A stretch of 64,000 nt of DNA from NCBI RefSeq assembly GCF_000428825.1, contig NZ_AUAR01000006.1:124001-188000 (forward strand). Reading direction: 5' to 3'. Shown here in pieces: positions 7,191 through 15,893 of the stretch (position 1 is the stretch's first letter; each line of letters opens with the position of its first letter). The translations under genes and the position numbers were made by a program. Below the pieces are notes generated by a model that was given only the letters and a program-made list of their open reading frames with translations, had not been told where the DNA came from and made no database searches. Origin of the DNA: Desulfomicrobium escambiense DSM 10707. Its GTDB lineage: Bacteria > Desulfobacterota > Desulfovibrionia > Desulfovibrionales > Desulfomicrobiaceae.

Positions 7191-10100
7191 ATGGCTCATT
7201 TTTTCATCAACCGGCCGGTCTTCGCCTGGGTTCTGGCCATCGCCACCATGCTGGCCGGCGTCCTGTCCATCTTCGGGCTGCCCATCTCGCAGTACCCGCC
7301 CATCGCCCCGCCGTCCGTGTCCGTCAGCGCGACCTATCCCGGCGCGTCGGCCAAGACCCTTGAAGACTCGGTGACCCAGGTCATCGAGCAGAAGATGAAG
7401 GGCATCGACAACCTCGACTACATGTCCTCGACCAGCGAGTCCTCGGGCCAGGCCACCATCACCCTGACCTTCAAGGCCGGCACCAACCCCGACATCGCCC
7501 AGGTCCAGGTCCAGAACAAGCTGCAGCTGGCCATGGCCCTGCTGCCCCAGGAAGTGCAGGCCCAGGGCGTGCAGGTCACCAAGGCCGTCAAGAACTTCGT
7601 GCAGGTCCTGGGCTTCGTGTCCGAGGATGGCTCCATGAACAGGGCGCAGTTGGCCGACTACGTGGCCGCCAACATCCTTGACGGGCTGAGCCGCGTCGAG
7701 GGCGTGGGCGAGGTCACCCTGTTCGGATCCCAGCACGCCATGCGCATCTGGCTCAACCCCGACAGGCTGCACACCTACAGCCTGACCCCGGCCGACGTGG
7801 CCGCAGCCATCCGGGCCCAGAACGCCCAGATCTCTGCCGGCCAGCTGGGCGGCCTGCCCTCGGTGGAGGAGCAGCGCATCAACTTCACGGTCAGCGTCCA
7901 GGACCGCCTGCAGACCCCGGAGCAGTTCCGGGACATCCTGCTCAAGGTCAACACCGACGGATCCAGCGTGCGGCTTGGCGACGTGGCCAAGGTGGAGCTG
8001 GGGGCCGAAAACTCCCAGGTCGCCTCCCGCTTCAACGGCCAGCCCGCCGCAGCCTCGGCCATCAAGCTGGCCACCGGCGCCAACGCCCTGCAGACCGTCG
8101 ATGCCGTGGCCAAGTACATCAAGGACATAAGCCCCACCTTCCCGGCGGGCATGAAGGTCGTGGCCGCCTTCGACACCACGCCCTTCGTGCGCATCTCCAT
8201 CGAGGAGGTGGTCCGCACACTGCTTGAAGCCGTGGTCCTGGTCTTCCTGGTCATGTACCTCTTCCTGCAGAACTTCCGGGCCACCCTCATCCCGACCATC
8301 GCCGTGCCCGTCGTGCTCCTGGGCACCTTCGGGGTGCTGGCGGCCTTCGGCTACTCCATCAACACCCTGACCATGTTCGCCATGGTCCTGGCCATCGGCC
8401 TGCTGGTCGACGACGCCATCGTCGTGGTCGAGAACGTCGAGCGCATCATGCACGAGGACGGCCTCTCGGCCCGCGACGCGACCCACCTGTCCATGACCCA
8501 GATCTCGGGCGCCCTGGTCGGCATCGCCCTAGTCCTCTCCGCCGTTTTCGTACCCATGGCCTTCTTCGGCGGCTCCACGGGCGTCATCTACCGCCAGTTC
8601 TCCATCACCGTGGTCTCTGCCATGGTCCTCTCGGTCCTGGTGGCCCTCATCCTGACCCCGGCCCTATGCGCCACCCTGCTCAAGCCCGCCAAGGCCGGAC
8701 ACGGCAAGCGCGGCTTCTTCGGCTGGTTCAACCGCGGCTTCGACCGCACGGCCAGCGGGTACCGGAAGCTGGTCGGGGGCATGACCAGGCACTGGGGACG
8801 CTCCATGATCGTCTACGCCCTGGTCGTCGGCGGCATGATGCTCCTCTTCCAGCGACTGCCCACGGGCTTTCTGCCCGACGAGGACCAGGGTATCCTTTTC
8901 GTGCAGGCCCAGCTGCCCGTGGGCTCGACCCAGGACCGGGCCATCGAGGTGCTGGAACGCATCGAACACCATTTCCTGGTAAACGAGAAGCAGGCCGTTG
9001 AATCCATGATGGCCGTGGCGGGCTTCAGCTTCGCCGGCAACGGCCAGAACACGGCCATGTGCTTCGTGCGCCTCAAGGACTGGAGCCAGCGCAAAACCCC
9101 GGACCTCGGGGTCAAGGCCATCGCCGGGCGCGCCATGGCCGCCTTCTCGCAGTACCGCGACGCCATGGTCTTCGCCTTCGCCCCGCCGGCGGTGCTGGAA
9201 CTGGGCAACGCCGTGGGCTTCGACTTCGAGCTGCAGGACATGGCGGGGCTGGGCCACGAAAAGCTCACGGCCGCACGCAACCAGCTCCTTGGCATGGCCA
9301 GCCAGCACCCCGACCTGGCCATGGTCCGGCCCAACGGCCTGGACGACACGCCCCAGTACCGCATCGACATCGACTGGGACAAGGCCAGCGCCCTGGGCCT
9401 GGCCGTGTCCGACGTGACAAGCGTCATCGCCACGGCCTGGGGCAGTTCCTACGTCAACGACTTCCTGGACAAGGGGCGCGTGAAGAAGGTCATCATGCAG
9501 GGCGAGGCGCCCTACCGCATGATGCCCGAGGATCTCGGCCGCTGGCACGTGCGCGGCAAATCCGGCCAGATGGTGCCCATGTCGAGCTTCGCCACGGCCC
9601 ACTGGACGTCGGGCTCGCCGCGCCTGGAGCGCTACAACGGCGTCCCGGCCATGCAGATCCTGGGCGCCCCGGCCCCGGGCAAGAGCTCGGGCCAGGCCAT
9701 GGCGACCATGGAATCCCTGGCCAGGCAGCTGCCAGAGGGCATCGGCTTCTCATGGACCGGCCTGTCCTTCCAGGAACGCCAAGCCGGATCACAGACGACC
9801 CTGCTCTACAGCCTGTCCATCATCGTGGTCTTCCTCTGCCTGGCGGCCCTGTATGAGAGCTGGAGCCTGCCGGCCTCGGTCATCCTGGTCATCCCCATCG
9901 GCGTGCTCGGCGCCCTGGCGGCCGTCAGCCTGCGCGGCATGACCAACGACGTGTACTTCCAGGTCGGCCTGCTGACGACCATGGGCCTGGCGGCCAAGAA
10001 CGCCATCCTCATCGTCGAGTTCGCCAAGAGCCTGGCCGAGTCGGGCATGGACCTCGCCCAGGCCGTCATCGAGGCGGCCCGCCAGAGGCTTCGGCCCATC

Positions 10101-10349
10101 ATCATGACCTCCCTGGCCTTCGGCCTGGGCGTGCTGCCCCTGGCGCTGAACTCTGGCGCCGGCTCGGGCGGCCAGAACTCCATCGGCACGGGCGTCATCG
10201 GCGGCACCATCGCCTCCACCATCCTGGGCTCCCTGCTCGTCCCGGTCTTCTTCGTCATCATGGCGAAGCTGGGCATCTCCCGCAGGAACCCCAAGAACTC
10301 CACGTCGCGCGTCATCATCCCCAGCGGAGGCGAAGCATGCGAAGAATGA
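7191..10349 (+). CDS. RND multidrug efflux pump, HAE-1 family (AcrB/MexB type)
   Basis: 1052 residues, close to AcrB (1049). The start [17 protein letters not shown] is characteristic of the family, and the proton-relay aspartates are visible in TM4 ([16 protein letters not shown]). Twelve membrane segments and two large periplasmic loops fit the trimeric pump. The start at 7191 is certain: AAGGAG lies 7 bases before the ATG. The product exports hydrophobic drugs, bile-like compounds or solvents using the proton gradient. It sits between the adaptor gene and the outer-membrane factor and overlaps the latter by 13 bases, so translation is probably coupled. Confidence 0.97.
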   Translation: MAHFFINRPVFAWVLAIATMLAGVLSIFGLPISQYPPIAPPSVSVSATYPGASAKTLEDSVTQVIEQKMKGIDNLDYMSSTSESSGQATITLTFKAGTNPDIAQVQVQNKLQLAMALLPQEVQAQGVQVTKAVKNFVQVLGFVSEDGSMNRAQLADYVAANILDGLSRVEGVGEVTLFGSQHAMRIWLNPDRLHTYSLTPADVAAAIRAQNAQISAGQLGGLPSVEEQRINFTVSVQDRLQTPEQFRDILLKVNTDGSSVRLGDVAKVELGAENSQVASRFNGQPAAASAIKLATGANALQTVDAVAKYIKDISPTFPAGMKVVAAFDTTPFVRISIEEVVRTLLEAVVLVFLVMYLFLQNFRATLIPTIAVPVVLLGTFGVLAAFGYSINTLTMFAMVLAIGLLVDDAIVVVENVERIMHEDGLSARDATHLSMTQISGALVGIALVLSAVFVPMAFFGGSTGVIYRQFSITVVSAMVLSVLVALILTPALCATLLKPAKAGHGKRGFFGWFNRGFDRTASGYRKLVGGMTRHWGRSMIVYALVVGGMMLLFQRLPTGFLPDEDQGILFVQAQLPVGSTQDRAIEVLERIEHHFLVNEKQAVESMMAVAGFSFAGNGQNTAMCFVRLKDWSQRKTPDLGVKAIAGRAMAAFSQYRDAMVFAFAPPAVLELGNAVGFDFELQDMAGLGHEKLTAARNQLLGMASQHPDLAMVRPNGLDDTPQYRIDIDWDKASALGLAVSDVTSVIATAWGSSYVNDFLDKGRVKKVIMQGEAPYRMMPEDLGRWHVRGKSGQMVPMSSFATAHWTSGSPRLERYNGVPAMQILGAPAPGKSSGQAMATMESLARQLPEGIGFSWTGLSFQERQAGSQTTLLYSLSIIVVFLCLAALYESWSLPASVILVIPIGVLGALAAVSLRGMTNDVYFQVGLLTTMGLAAKNAILIVEFAKSLAESGMDLAQAVIEAARQRLRPIIMTSLAFGLGVLPLALNSGAGSGGQNSIGTGVIGGTIASTILGSLLVPVFFVIMAKLGISRRNPKNSTSRVIIPSGGEACEE

Positions 10350-11758
10350 TCCTGACCCTGGCCCTGCTCCTTGTGGGCGGGTGCGCCACCATGGCCCCGG
10401 ACCGCGAACGGCCCGAGGTGAATCTGCCCGCGACGTGGGCGGCCGCCAAGGCCGACGCAGGCGCGACGTCGCCCGACATCAACGCAACCGGCTGGCGGGA
10501 GGTCTTTGCGGACCCCGCCCTGCAGAAACTCATCGAAACGGCCCTGCTGGAGAACAGAGACCTGCGCCAGGCCGTGCTCGCCCTGGACAAAGCCCGCGCC
10601 CAGTACGGAGTTGTCCGGGCCGACAGCCTGCCCAACGTCGATGCCTCGGGACGGAACTCCAACACCCGCTCCCCGGGCGACCTGCGCGGCGGCATCGAGG
10701 GCATCGACCGGCAATGGGCGGCGGGACTCGGCGTCGCCTCCTTCGAACTGGACCTGTTCGGGCGGGTCCGAAGCCTGGAAGACAAGGCCCTGGAGGAATA
10801 CCTGGCCACGGAGGAGGCGCGGCGAGCCGTGCACATCACCCTGGTCTCCCAAGTGGCCCGGACCTACCTGACCCTGGCCGGCGACCGCGAGGCCCTGGAT
10901 CTGGCCCGTGAAACCCGACAGAGCCGCCAGGCCACCCTGGATCTGACCCTGGCCAGGATCGCAAACGGCATGGCCACGGACCTGGAACGCCACCAGGCCG
11001 AAGAGGCCGTGGCCGTGACCCAGTCCGAGGAAGCCCGTCTCACGGCCCAGGTGGCCATGGACGAGAACGCCCTGGCCGTGCTCACGGGCCGGCCCGTGGC
11101 CGAACTGGACCTGCCGGCCAGAGCCGTACGCGACGTGGCCATGGGCGCCGCCGTGGCCCCGGGCCTGCCGTCGGAACTGCTGGCCCGCAGGCCCGACATC
11201 CTGGAGGCCGAACACCGCCTGTGGGCCGCCGGCGCCCAGATCGGCGCGGCCCGGGCCGCCTTCTTCCCGCGCATCAGCCTGACGGGCAGCATGGGCTACG
11301 CGAGCCTCGAACTCCACGACCTCTTCGACGCCGCGGCCCGGACCTGGACCTTCATCCCGAGCATATCCCTGCCCATCTTCGACGCCGGCCGGAACAAGGC
11401 CAACCTGAAGGTGGCCGAGGCCGACCGGCAGATCAGGGTCGCAGCCTACGAACTGGCCGTGCAGAACGCCTTCCGCGAGGTCTCCGATGCCCTGGCCAAG
11501 AACGAAGGGTACGAAGGGCAGGCCCAGGCCCAGGCCCGGCGAGTCGCCAGCGCGGGGCAGAGCCGCATCCTCGTGGACAAGCGCTACGAAGCCGGCCTGG
11601 AGAGCGCCTTCGCCGTGCACGACGCCGAGCGCACCCTCTTCTCGGCCCGCCAGGACCTCCTGGCCGCGCGCCTGGCCAGGCAGCTGGCCGTGGTCGAACT
11701 CTACGCCGCCCTGGGCGGCGGCTGGGACGAAGGCGGGGCCGAGACGTCGATCCAGTAG
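10337..11758 (+). CDS. Outer-membrane efflux lipoprotein (NodT/OprM family)
   Basis: 473 residues. A lipoprotein signal with lipobox LVGGC (Cys16) is followed by two repeated outer-membrane efflux domains with long coiled-coil helices. Family motifs include [19 protein letters not shown] near residue 52 and [21 protein letters not shown] in the second half. It forms the TolC-like trimeric channel that completes the tripartite pump with the two preceding genes. The start overlaps the pump stop region, which argues for co-translation. A bidirectional terminator follows, closing the tetR-pump operon. Confidence 0.95.
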   Translation: MRRMILTLALLLVGGCATMAPDRERPEVNLPATWAAAKADAGATSPDINATGWREVFADPALQKLIETALLENRDLRQAVLALDKARAQYGVVRADSLPNVDASGRNSNTRSPGDLRGGIEGIDRQWAAGLGVASFELDLFGRVRSLEDKALEEYLATEEARRAVHITLVSQVARTYLTLAGDREALDLARETRQSRQATLDLTLARIANGMATDLERHQAEEAVAVTQSEEARLTAQVAMDENALAVLTGRPVAELDLPARAVRDVAMGAAVAPGLPSELLARRPDILEAEHRLWAAGAQIGAARAAFFPRISLTGSMGYASLELHDLFDAAARTWTFIPSISLPIFDAGRNKANLKVAEADRQIRVAAYELAVQNAFREVSDALAKNEGYEGQAQAQARRVASAGQSRILVDKRYEAGLESAFAVHDAERTLFSARQDLLAARLARQLAVVELYAALGGGWDEGGAETSIQ

Positions 11759-11776
11759 GGAAATCATCCACCAAAA

Positions 11777-11820
11777 ACGGAACAAAAAAGGCGGCCCGCA
11801 GGTCGCCTTTTTTGTTCCGT
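11777..11820 (+). terminator. Bidirectional terminator between the efflux operon and the GT9 gene
   Basis: A perfect 17-bp stem, ACGGAACAAAAAAGGCG (11777-11793) with its complement at 11804-11820. The A-run and T-run within the stem supply a U-tract for transcripts from either side. Confidence 0.9.
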
Positions 11821-11834
11821 GGAGCCGTGACGCG

Positions 11835-13226
11835 TCAGCGTTCCGTCAGAAATCCAACGTGCTCCTCGCTCAGGGCCAGAACCCGCCGCAGGCTCTCCTT
11901 CGATCCGTCGCGGTTGGAGACGTGCGCCGCGCAGTAGCCGCTCAATGGGCGCAGCGACGGCGAGGCGCACTGCCACTGAAGGGCCTGCCGCACGGGATCG
12001 GCACACGCGGCCAGACTGCGCAGGAAGCGCACGGCCTGGACAGCCATGACGCGGGCCAGGCCGCCGTGTTCCCGGCGCAGGGCATCCGCGGCCACGCGGC
12101 ACCCGGCCTCCGTGCCGATGCCGAATGCGTGCATCCAGAAGTTCCGCCAGTACTCGCCGAGGCGCTGACCCGCCTTGGGACGGATTGAGAGCGGAGCGAG
12201 GTGATACAGGCCGTCGCGGCGGCCCGAAGCAAGGATCTCCAGGCCAGGCAGGCGCATGGACGCCAGACGGTTCGCGGGGCCGCGCAGGGCCGCGTCCAGC
12301 AGGCGTGCCACCCGCGCCGGGTTGAATGGCCCGTGGCAGCGAGGACTGTCGAATCGGCAGCGCCAGCAGCCCACGCAGTCGCGGGAACTGCGCAGGACCA
12401 GATGCCCCGGCTGGTAGGGCCCCGTCTCCCAGGCGTGGACCGGCCCCATGGACAGATTCAGGACCCGCAGGCCCGACCAGGCCGCCAAGTGCATGGGCCC
12501 CGTATCGGGCGTGACCATGGCCGCCAGGCTCTGGCCGAACACGGCGAACTGATCGAGCCCCAGCGCCCCGCAGGCGCTGGCCACAGGGCGGCCGGCCAGG
12601 CGGCGCACCTCGCGGCCGAGCTCACCTTCGGCCGGCCCGCCGAGCAGGACGGGCACCAACCCGCGTTTCTCGACCTCCCCCACCAGCTCCGCCCAGAACT
12701 TCGCCGAAGGCCGTTTGTCCGGCTCGCTCGCGCCGAGAAAAAGCCCCACCTGACGCACAACCTCCGGCATGACGCGCGGCCCGGGCCAGCTCGTCGCGGC
12801 CATGACGTCCGGTGGGATCACGTCCAGGGCGTTCAGGTCTGCCCAGTGGAACCGGTTGTGGCGGTTGTTGTGCGTCAGGGAAAGGCGGTATTCCTGCCAT
12901 GCGCCGTTGACGCGGACGACGCCGTCCCGCGAATAGCCGCCGACAAGCATTTCGGACTGCAGGCGGCCCGCCAGCTCCATGCTCTCGGGCCTGTGGCTCA
13001 GGTTCAGGACCAGATGAAATTTCTCGCGCAGCACGGCGTCGGTCTGGCCGTATCCCAGATAGCGCACGTTGGGACTCAGGCGTCCCAGGGGGCCGGCGAA
13101 GGCGGGTTCGGCCATGACCCAGACCGGGTGGCCTGGGAACGCCCGGCCCAGCCACAAGAAGAGCGGGAAGGACAGAATCAGGTCCCCCATGCGCTGCATC
13201 TGGATGACGAGAATGGGCTTCTTCAC
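11835..13226 (-). CDS. Glycosyltransferase family 9 (heptosyltransferase-like)
   Basis: 463 residues. The start KKPILVIQMQRMGDLILSFP and the nucleotide-sugar site motif DTGPMHLAAW near residue 245 are typical of GT9 ADP-heptose transferases. A cysteine cluster follows (CVGCWRCRFDSPRC), as in several GT9 proteins. The last 120 or so residues extend beyond the usual length of about 350 and are unassigned. The start codon is GTG (complement of 13224-13226), 3 bases after the stop of the CgeB-like glycosyltransferase gene, so the two are co-transcribed. Likely substrates are lipopolysaccharide core or another surface glycan. The acceptor is unknown. Confidence 0.85.
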   Translation of the reverse strand: MKKPILVIQMQRMGDLILSFPLFLWLGRAFPGHPVWVMAEPAFAGPLGRLSPNVRYLGYGQTDAVLREKFHLVLNLSHRPESMELAGRLQSEMLVGGYSRDGVVRVNGAWQEYRLSLTHNNRHNRFHWADLNALDVIPPDVMAATSWPGPRVMPEVVRQVGLFLGASEPDKRPSAKFWAELVGEVEKRGLVPVLLGGPAEGELGREVRRLAGRPVASACGALGLDQFAVFGQSLAAMVTPDTGPMHLAAWSGLRVLNLSMGPVHAWETGPYQPGHLVLRSSRDCVGCWRCRFDSPRCHGPFNPARVARLLDAALRGPANRLASMRLPGLEILASGRRDGLYHLAPLSIRPKAGQRLGEYWRNFWMHAFGIGTEAGCRVAADALRREHGGLARVMAVQAVRFLRSLAACADPVRQALQWQCASPSLRPLSGYCAAHVSNRDGSKESLRRVLALSEEHVGFLTER

Positions 13227-13229
13227 GGC

Positions 13230-14903
13230 TTACCCGTAGATCCCGCGCATGGTCCGCGCCAGGGACGCCAGGCGCAGGTCGTAGGTATGCTCGGCCAGGA
13301 TGCGGCTGCGCGCCGCCTCCGTGACCTTCCGCCGCGCGCCGTCGCGGGCCAGGTAGTGGCGCACCAGGTCCGGAATTTCCCCGGGATCGCCGTAGCAGAC
13401 AATTTCGCGGCCGGGCTCGAAGAGATCCTCCATCTGGCGACGATGGTCCGTGAGCAGGAAGCCGCCGCACACGGGCACGTCGAAGACGCGCTGGTTGACG
13501 GCGCCCTTCATCTGCTGGCTCGTGCAGTTGAAGTTGACACGCGTGGCCGGGTAGAACCGGGGCAAATCGTCGTAATAGTTGAGTTCACGGTGATAGGTCC
13601 AGCCGCCCTTGGGCAGCAGTTCATGCCAGCCCGGGTCCCCGACCAGCATGGGCTTGAAGGGCAGCAGGCGCTCGACCCGCTGCAGGCGGTAGAGCAGGGT
13701 CGCCTGCCAGGTGATCAGGGTCTCGAAGGCCAGCCGCGTGTCCACGTCGGGAAGTGACCGGAACAGCGCGGCATGGCCAGGGCGTTCGTGGTCGAGAAAA
13801 TCCCCGACGGACAGGAGCCCGCTCTCCATGAAGGCTCGGCCGAGACCCTCGACGTCTCGCACAAGCGCGTCCGGGAATGCGTACCGTTCGAGCTTGGCCC
13901 GCACCTTGTGCACCATGGAGTTGCCGACGAAGGCCACGTCGCGCACGGGCCTGGTGTCCGGCGCGAATGCGAAGCGATGCGGGTCCGTGGCCAGGGGCAG
14001 GTAGTGCACGCGCCCGAAGCCCTGGGCCTTCAGGGACGCGATGTTGTCCGCGTCCCAAGTGAAGAGCGTGACCCAGTCCGAGGAGAGATTTTCGTAGATG
14101 TAGAGAATGAGATGGGGGTTGTCGACGAACCACGAGGCCAGGGGCAGCTCGAGCCGGGCCAGGAGGCCGGTAAGGATTCCCTCCTTGTCCACCCCGAGGT
14201 GGTTGATGGTCAGCACGAAGTCGGGGCGGAAGGCCAGGATTTCCGCCAGCATGCGCTCCACGAACTCCTGGCTGCCCACCTCCTGGCTGGGCAGCTGCAC
14301 GAAGCAGGTGGCGTAGCCGAGGCGCGTGCAGGCCGCCTGCAGTTCGCCCATCAGAAAATAGGAACTCGTCAGCAGGAGCACCCGCGGCTCGGGCGAACGA
14401 AACTTGGGGTAGCGCGCCCGGCCCCAAAAATCGACCTTGCGGGACAATTCGAGCCGTTCGGCCAGGACGCGGTAAAAATCCGGGCGCAACCGGGCGTAGA
14501 AGGGGTCGAGGACCGGGGCGAAGGGCAGGCCGCCGTGGCCGAGCTGCCAGCGGGTCAGAGCGGTCAGGACGGTCTCGGGGTCTGACTCGTCCAGCCACAG
14601 CACCCTGGGATCATCGCGCCATTTTTTCCGCACGCCCGTCAGACCGTAGACCTTTCCCTCGGCGTCGACCACGGCCACGGGGCCAGCGGTCCGCGCCAGG
14701 ACATCGCCCAGACCCGCGCCCAGGCCCGCGCCGAGCAGCACGGGCAGCGCGCCCTCGTCCGGCACGTCGGCCACGCGACGCAGCTCGTTCTCGGTCCCCC
14801 GACGCCCTCCCAGATGGCGGGCGCGGCCGTCACTGACGATGCGCACGTCCAGGGAGCCGTCCTCGCCGCACAGGGCTTCGGCGGTATAGTCGGCGGCGGT
14901 CAA
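13230..14903 (-). CDS. CgeB/DUF3880-like glycosyltransferase
   Basis: 557 residues. After a non-conserved N-terminal 150 residues, the middle and C-terminal parts match the DUF3880 plus glycosyltransferase group 1 arrangement seen in CgeB-like proteins. Visible landmarks are PRVLLLTSSYFLMGELQAA, PLASWFVDNPHLILY, DVAFVGNSM and VFDVPVCGGFLLTDHR. The start is TTG (complement of 14901-14903), chosen because a strong GGAGGGGG ribosome site lies 7 bases upstream. The gene is followed 3 bases later by a GT9 gene. Together they probably decorate a surface polysaccharide or protein; the acceptor cannot be read from the sequence. Confidence 0.8.
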   Translation of the reverse strand: MTAADYTAEALCGEDGSLDVRIVSDGRARHLGGRRGTENELRRVADVPDEGALPVLLGAGLGAGLGDVLARTAGPVAVVDAEGKVYGLTGVRKKWRDDPRVLWLDESDPETVLTALTRWQLGHGGLPFAPVLDPFYARLRPDFYRVLAERLELSRKVDFWGRARYPKFRSPEPRVLLLTSSYFLMGELQAACTRLGYATCFVQLPSQEVGSQEFVERMLAEILAFRPDFVLTINHLGVDKEGILTGLLARLELPLASWFVDNPHLILYIYENLSSDWVTLFTWDADNIASLKAQGFGRVHYLPLATDPHRFAFAPDTRPVRDVAFVGNSMVHKVRAKLERYAFPDALVRDVEGLGRAFMESGLLSVGDFLDHERPGHAALFRSLPDVDTRLAFETLITWQATLLYRLQRVERLLPFKPMLVGDPGWHELLPKGGWTYHRELNYYDDLPRFYPATRVNFNCTSQQMKGAVNQRVFDVPVCGGFLLTDHRRQMEDLFEPGREIVCYGDPGEIPDLVRHYLARDGARRKVTEAARSRILAEHTYDLRLASLARTMRGIYG

Positions 14904-14960
14904 GGTTTGACCCCCTCCTCGGGGCGATGGCCAGGAATACGGAAGGATCCGAATGAGTGC

Positions 14961-15015
14961 GGCATGTTGCGTCCTGTCAAAAAATGAACGTTCAGCTCTG
15001 CGCTAGCAACATGCC
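14961..15015. repeat. Inverted repeat with an inner palindrome, dtd/glycosyltransferase gap
   Basis: GGCATGTTGC (14961-14970) and GCAACATGCC (15006-15015) are perfect 10-bp arms 35 bases apart. The loop contains the perfect palindrome TGAACGTTCA (14985-14994), which on the minus strand is followed by TTTTTTG. TTGACA on the minus strand (14975-14980) could be a -35 for the glycosyltransferase genes. The unit may be an operator, a weak terminator for dtd, or both. Confidence 0.4.
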
Positions 15016-15028
15016 TGCCAAGAGAAGG

Positions 15029-15490
15029 CTACAGTTCGGCGCTGTCCAGCCAGATGGTCACCGGCCCCCAGTTGACCAGGGACACGTCCATGTCCGCGCC
15101 GAACTCGCCCTCGGCCACGTCGGGCCAGCGGCGGCGCAGGTCGGCGGTGAAGGCGTCGTACAGGGACCGGGCGGCTTCGGGCGGGGCCGCCGTGGAAAAG
15201 GACGGCCGGCGCCCCTTGCGCACGTCGGCGTAGAGGGTGAACTGGGAGACGACAAGGATCCCCCCGCCGTGATCGGCCAGGCTCGCGTTGATGGGCCCGC
15301 CGGCGTCGGGGAAGAGCCGCAGGCCCAGGAGCTTGTCCACGAACCTGTTCCAGACCGGCCCGCCGGCCATGCCGGGCTCGTCGCCCCTGCCGAAGCCGAC
15401 GAAAATCAGCACGCCCGGACCGATCTCGCCCGTCACGCGCCCATCCACAGTGACCCTGGCGCTGCGCACCCGCTGCAGGACCGCGCGCAT
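15029..15490 (-). CDS. dtd: D-aminoacyl-tRNA deacylase
   Basis: 153 residues, the usual Dtd length of about 145-150. It opens MRAVLQRVRSARVTVDG. The conserved SQFTLY motif is followed by ADVRKGRRPSF, and the C-terminal GPV motif appears as NWGPVTIWLD, the proofreading site that strips D-amino acids and glycine from tRNA. Its start ATG overlaps the queD stop codon by one base (TGATG), so it is translated as the third gene of dnaE-queD-dtd. Confidence 0.95.
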   Translation of the reverse strand: MRAVLQRVRSARVTVDGRVTGEIGPGVLIFVGFGRGDEPGMAGGPVWNRFVDKLLGLRLFPDAGGPINASLADHGGGILVVSQFTLYADVRKGRRPSFSTAAPPEAARSLYDAFTADLRRRWPDVAEGEFGADMDVSLVNWGPVTIWLDSAEL

Positions 15491-15882
15491 CAGTCCGCCC
15501 CTTCGGAATAGTAGGCGCGTGAACTGGCCTTTTCAGAAACCATGACCTGCTCCAGGCGCACGGGATGCGCGGCAAGCATCTCCTTCATGCGGCGGTAGAC
15601 GTACTGCGCCAGCAGCTCCGAGGACGGGTTGTGGTCCGCGAAGGCGGGCAGTTCGTTCAGGTGGCGGTGGTCCAACTCGTCGGTCACGGCCTTGAGAAGG
15701 CGTTTCAAGACCTTGAAATCCATGAGGATGCCGAGTTTCGGGTCGAGCCGGTCTCCGACCACGTCCACCTCGACCTCGAAATTGTGGCCGTGCATGTTCT
15801 CGCACTTGCCCTCGTAATGCCGCAGCTGGTGCGACGAACTGAAGTCGCCGCTGACCCGCAGCCGCCATTGTCCCTTGCCCAT
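15490..15882 (-). CDS. queD: 6-carboxytetrahydropterin synthase (QueD/PTPS family)
   Basis: 130 residues. Zinc ligands His18, His31 and His33 (MHGHNF) and the catalytic Cys27 (GKCENMHGH) are all present, along with DHRHLNEL and the late SEKASS segment with the active-site Glu. The Cys-x3-HGH pattern fits the QueD branch, which makes 6-carboxytetrahydropterin for queuosine, rather than mammalian-type PTPS. Two ATGs lie six bases apart; I take the second (15882) because AAGGAG is 6 bases before it and would abut the first. The gene lies 11 bases after dnaE. Confidence 0.9.
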   Translation of the reverse strand: MGKGQWRLRVSGDFSSSHQLRHYEGKCENMHGHNFEVEVDVVGDRLDPKLGILMDFKVLKRLLKAVTDELDHRHLNELPAFADHNPSSELLAQYVYRRMKEMLAAHPVRLEQVMVSEKASSRAYYSEGAD

Positions 15883-15893
15883 GTTCATCTCCT

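Noticed and set aside
6708-8486. A 592-codon open frame opposite the efflux adaptor and pump
   Set aside because: Same shadow effect; rich in Gly, Asp, His and Val with no recognisable motifs, while the plus strand encodes full-length AcrA/AcrB homologs.
5282-11758. The efflux operon as a mobile resistance cassette
   Set aside because: It has its own regulator and terminator but no integrase, insertion sequence or flanking repeats, and its composition matches the chromosome.
11835-14903. A horizontally acquired glycosylation island
   Set aside because: Base composition and codon use look like the neighbours, and no mobility gene, repeat pair or tRNA is present.
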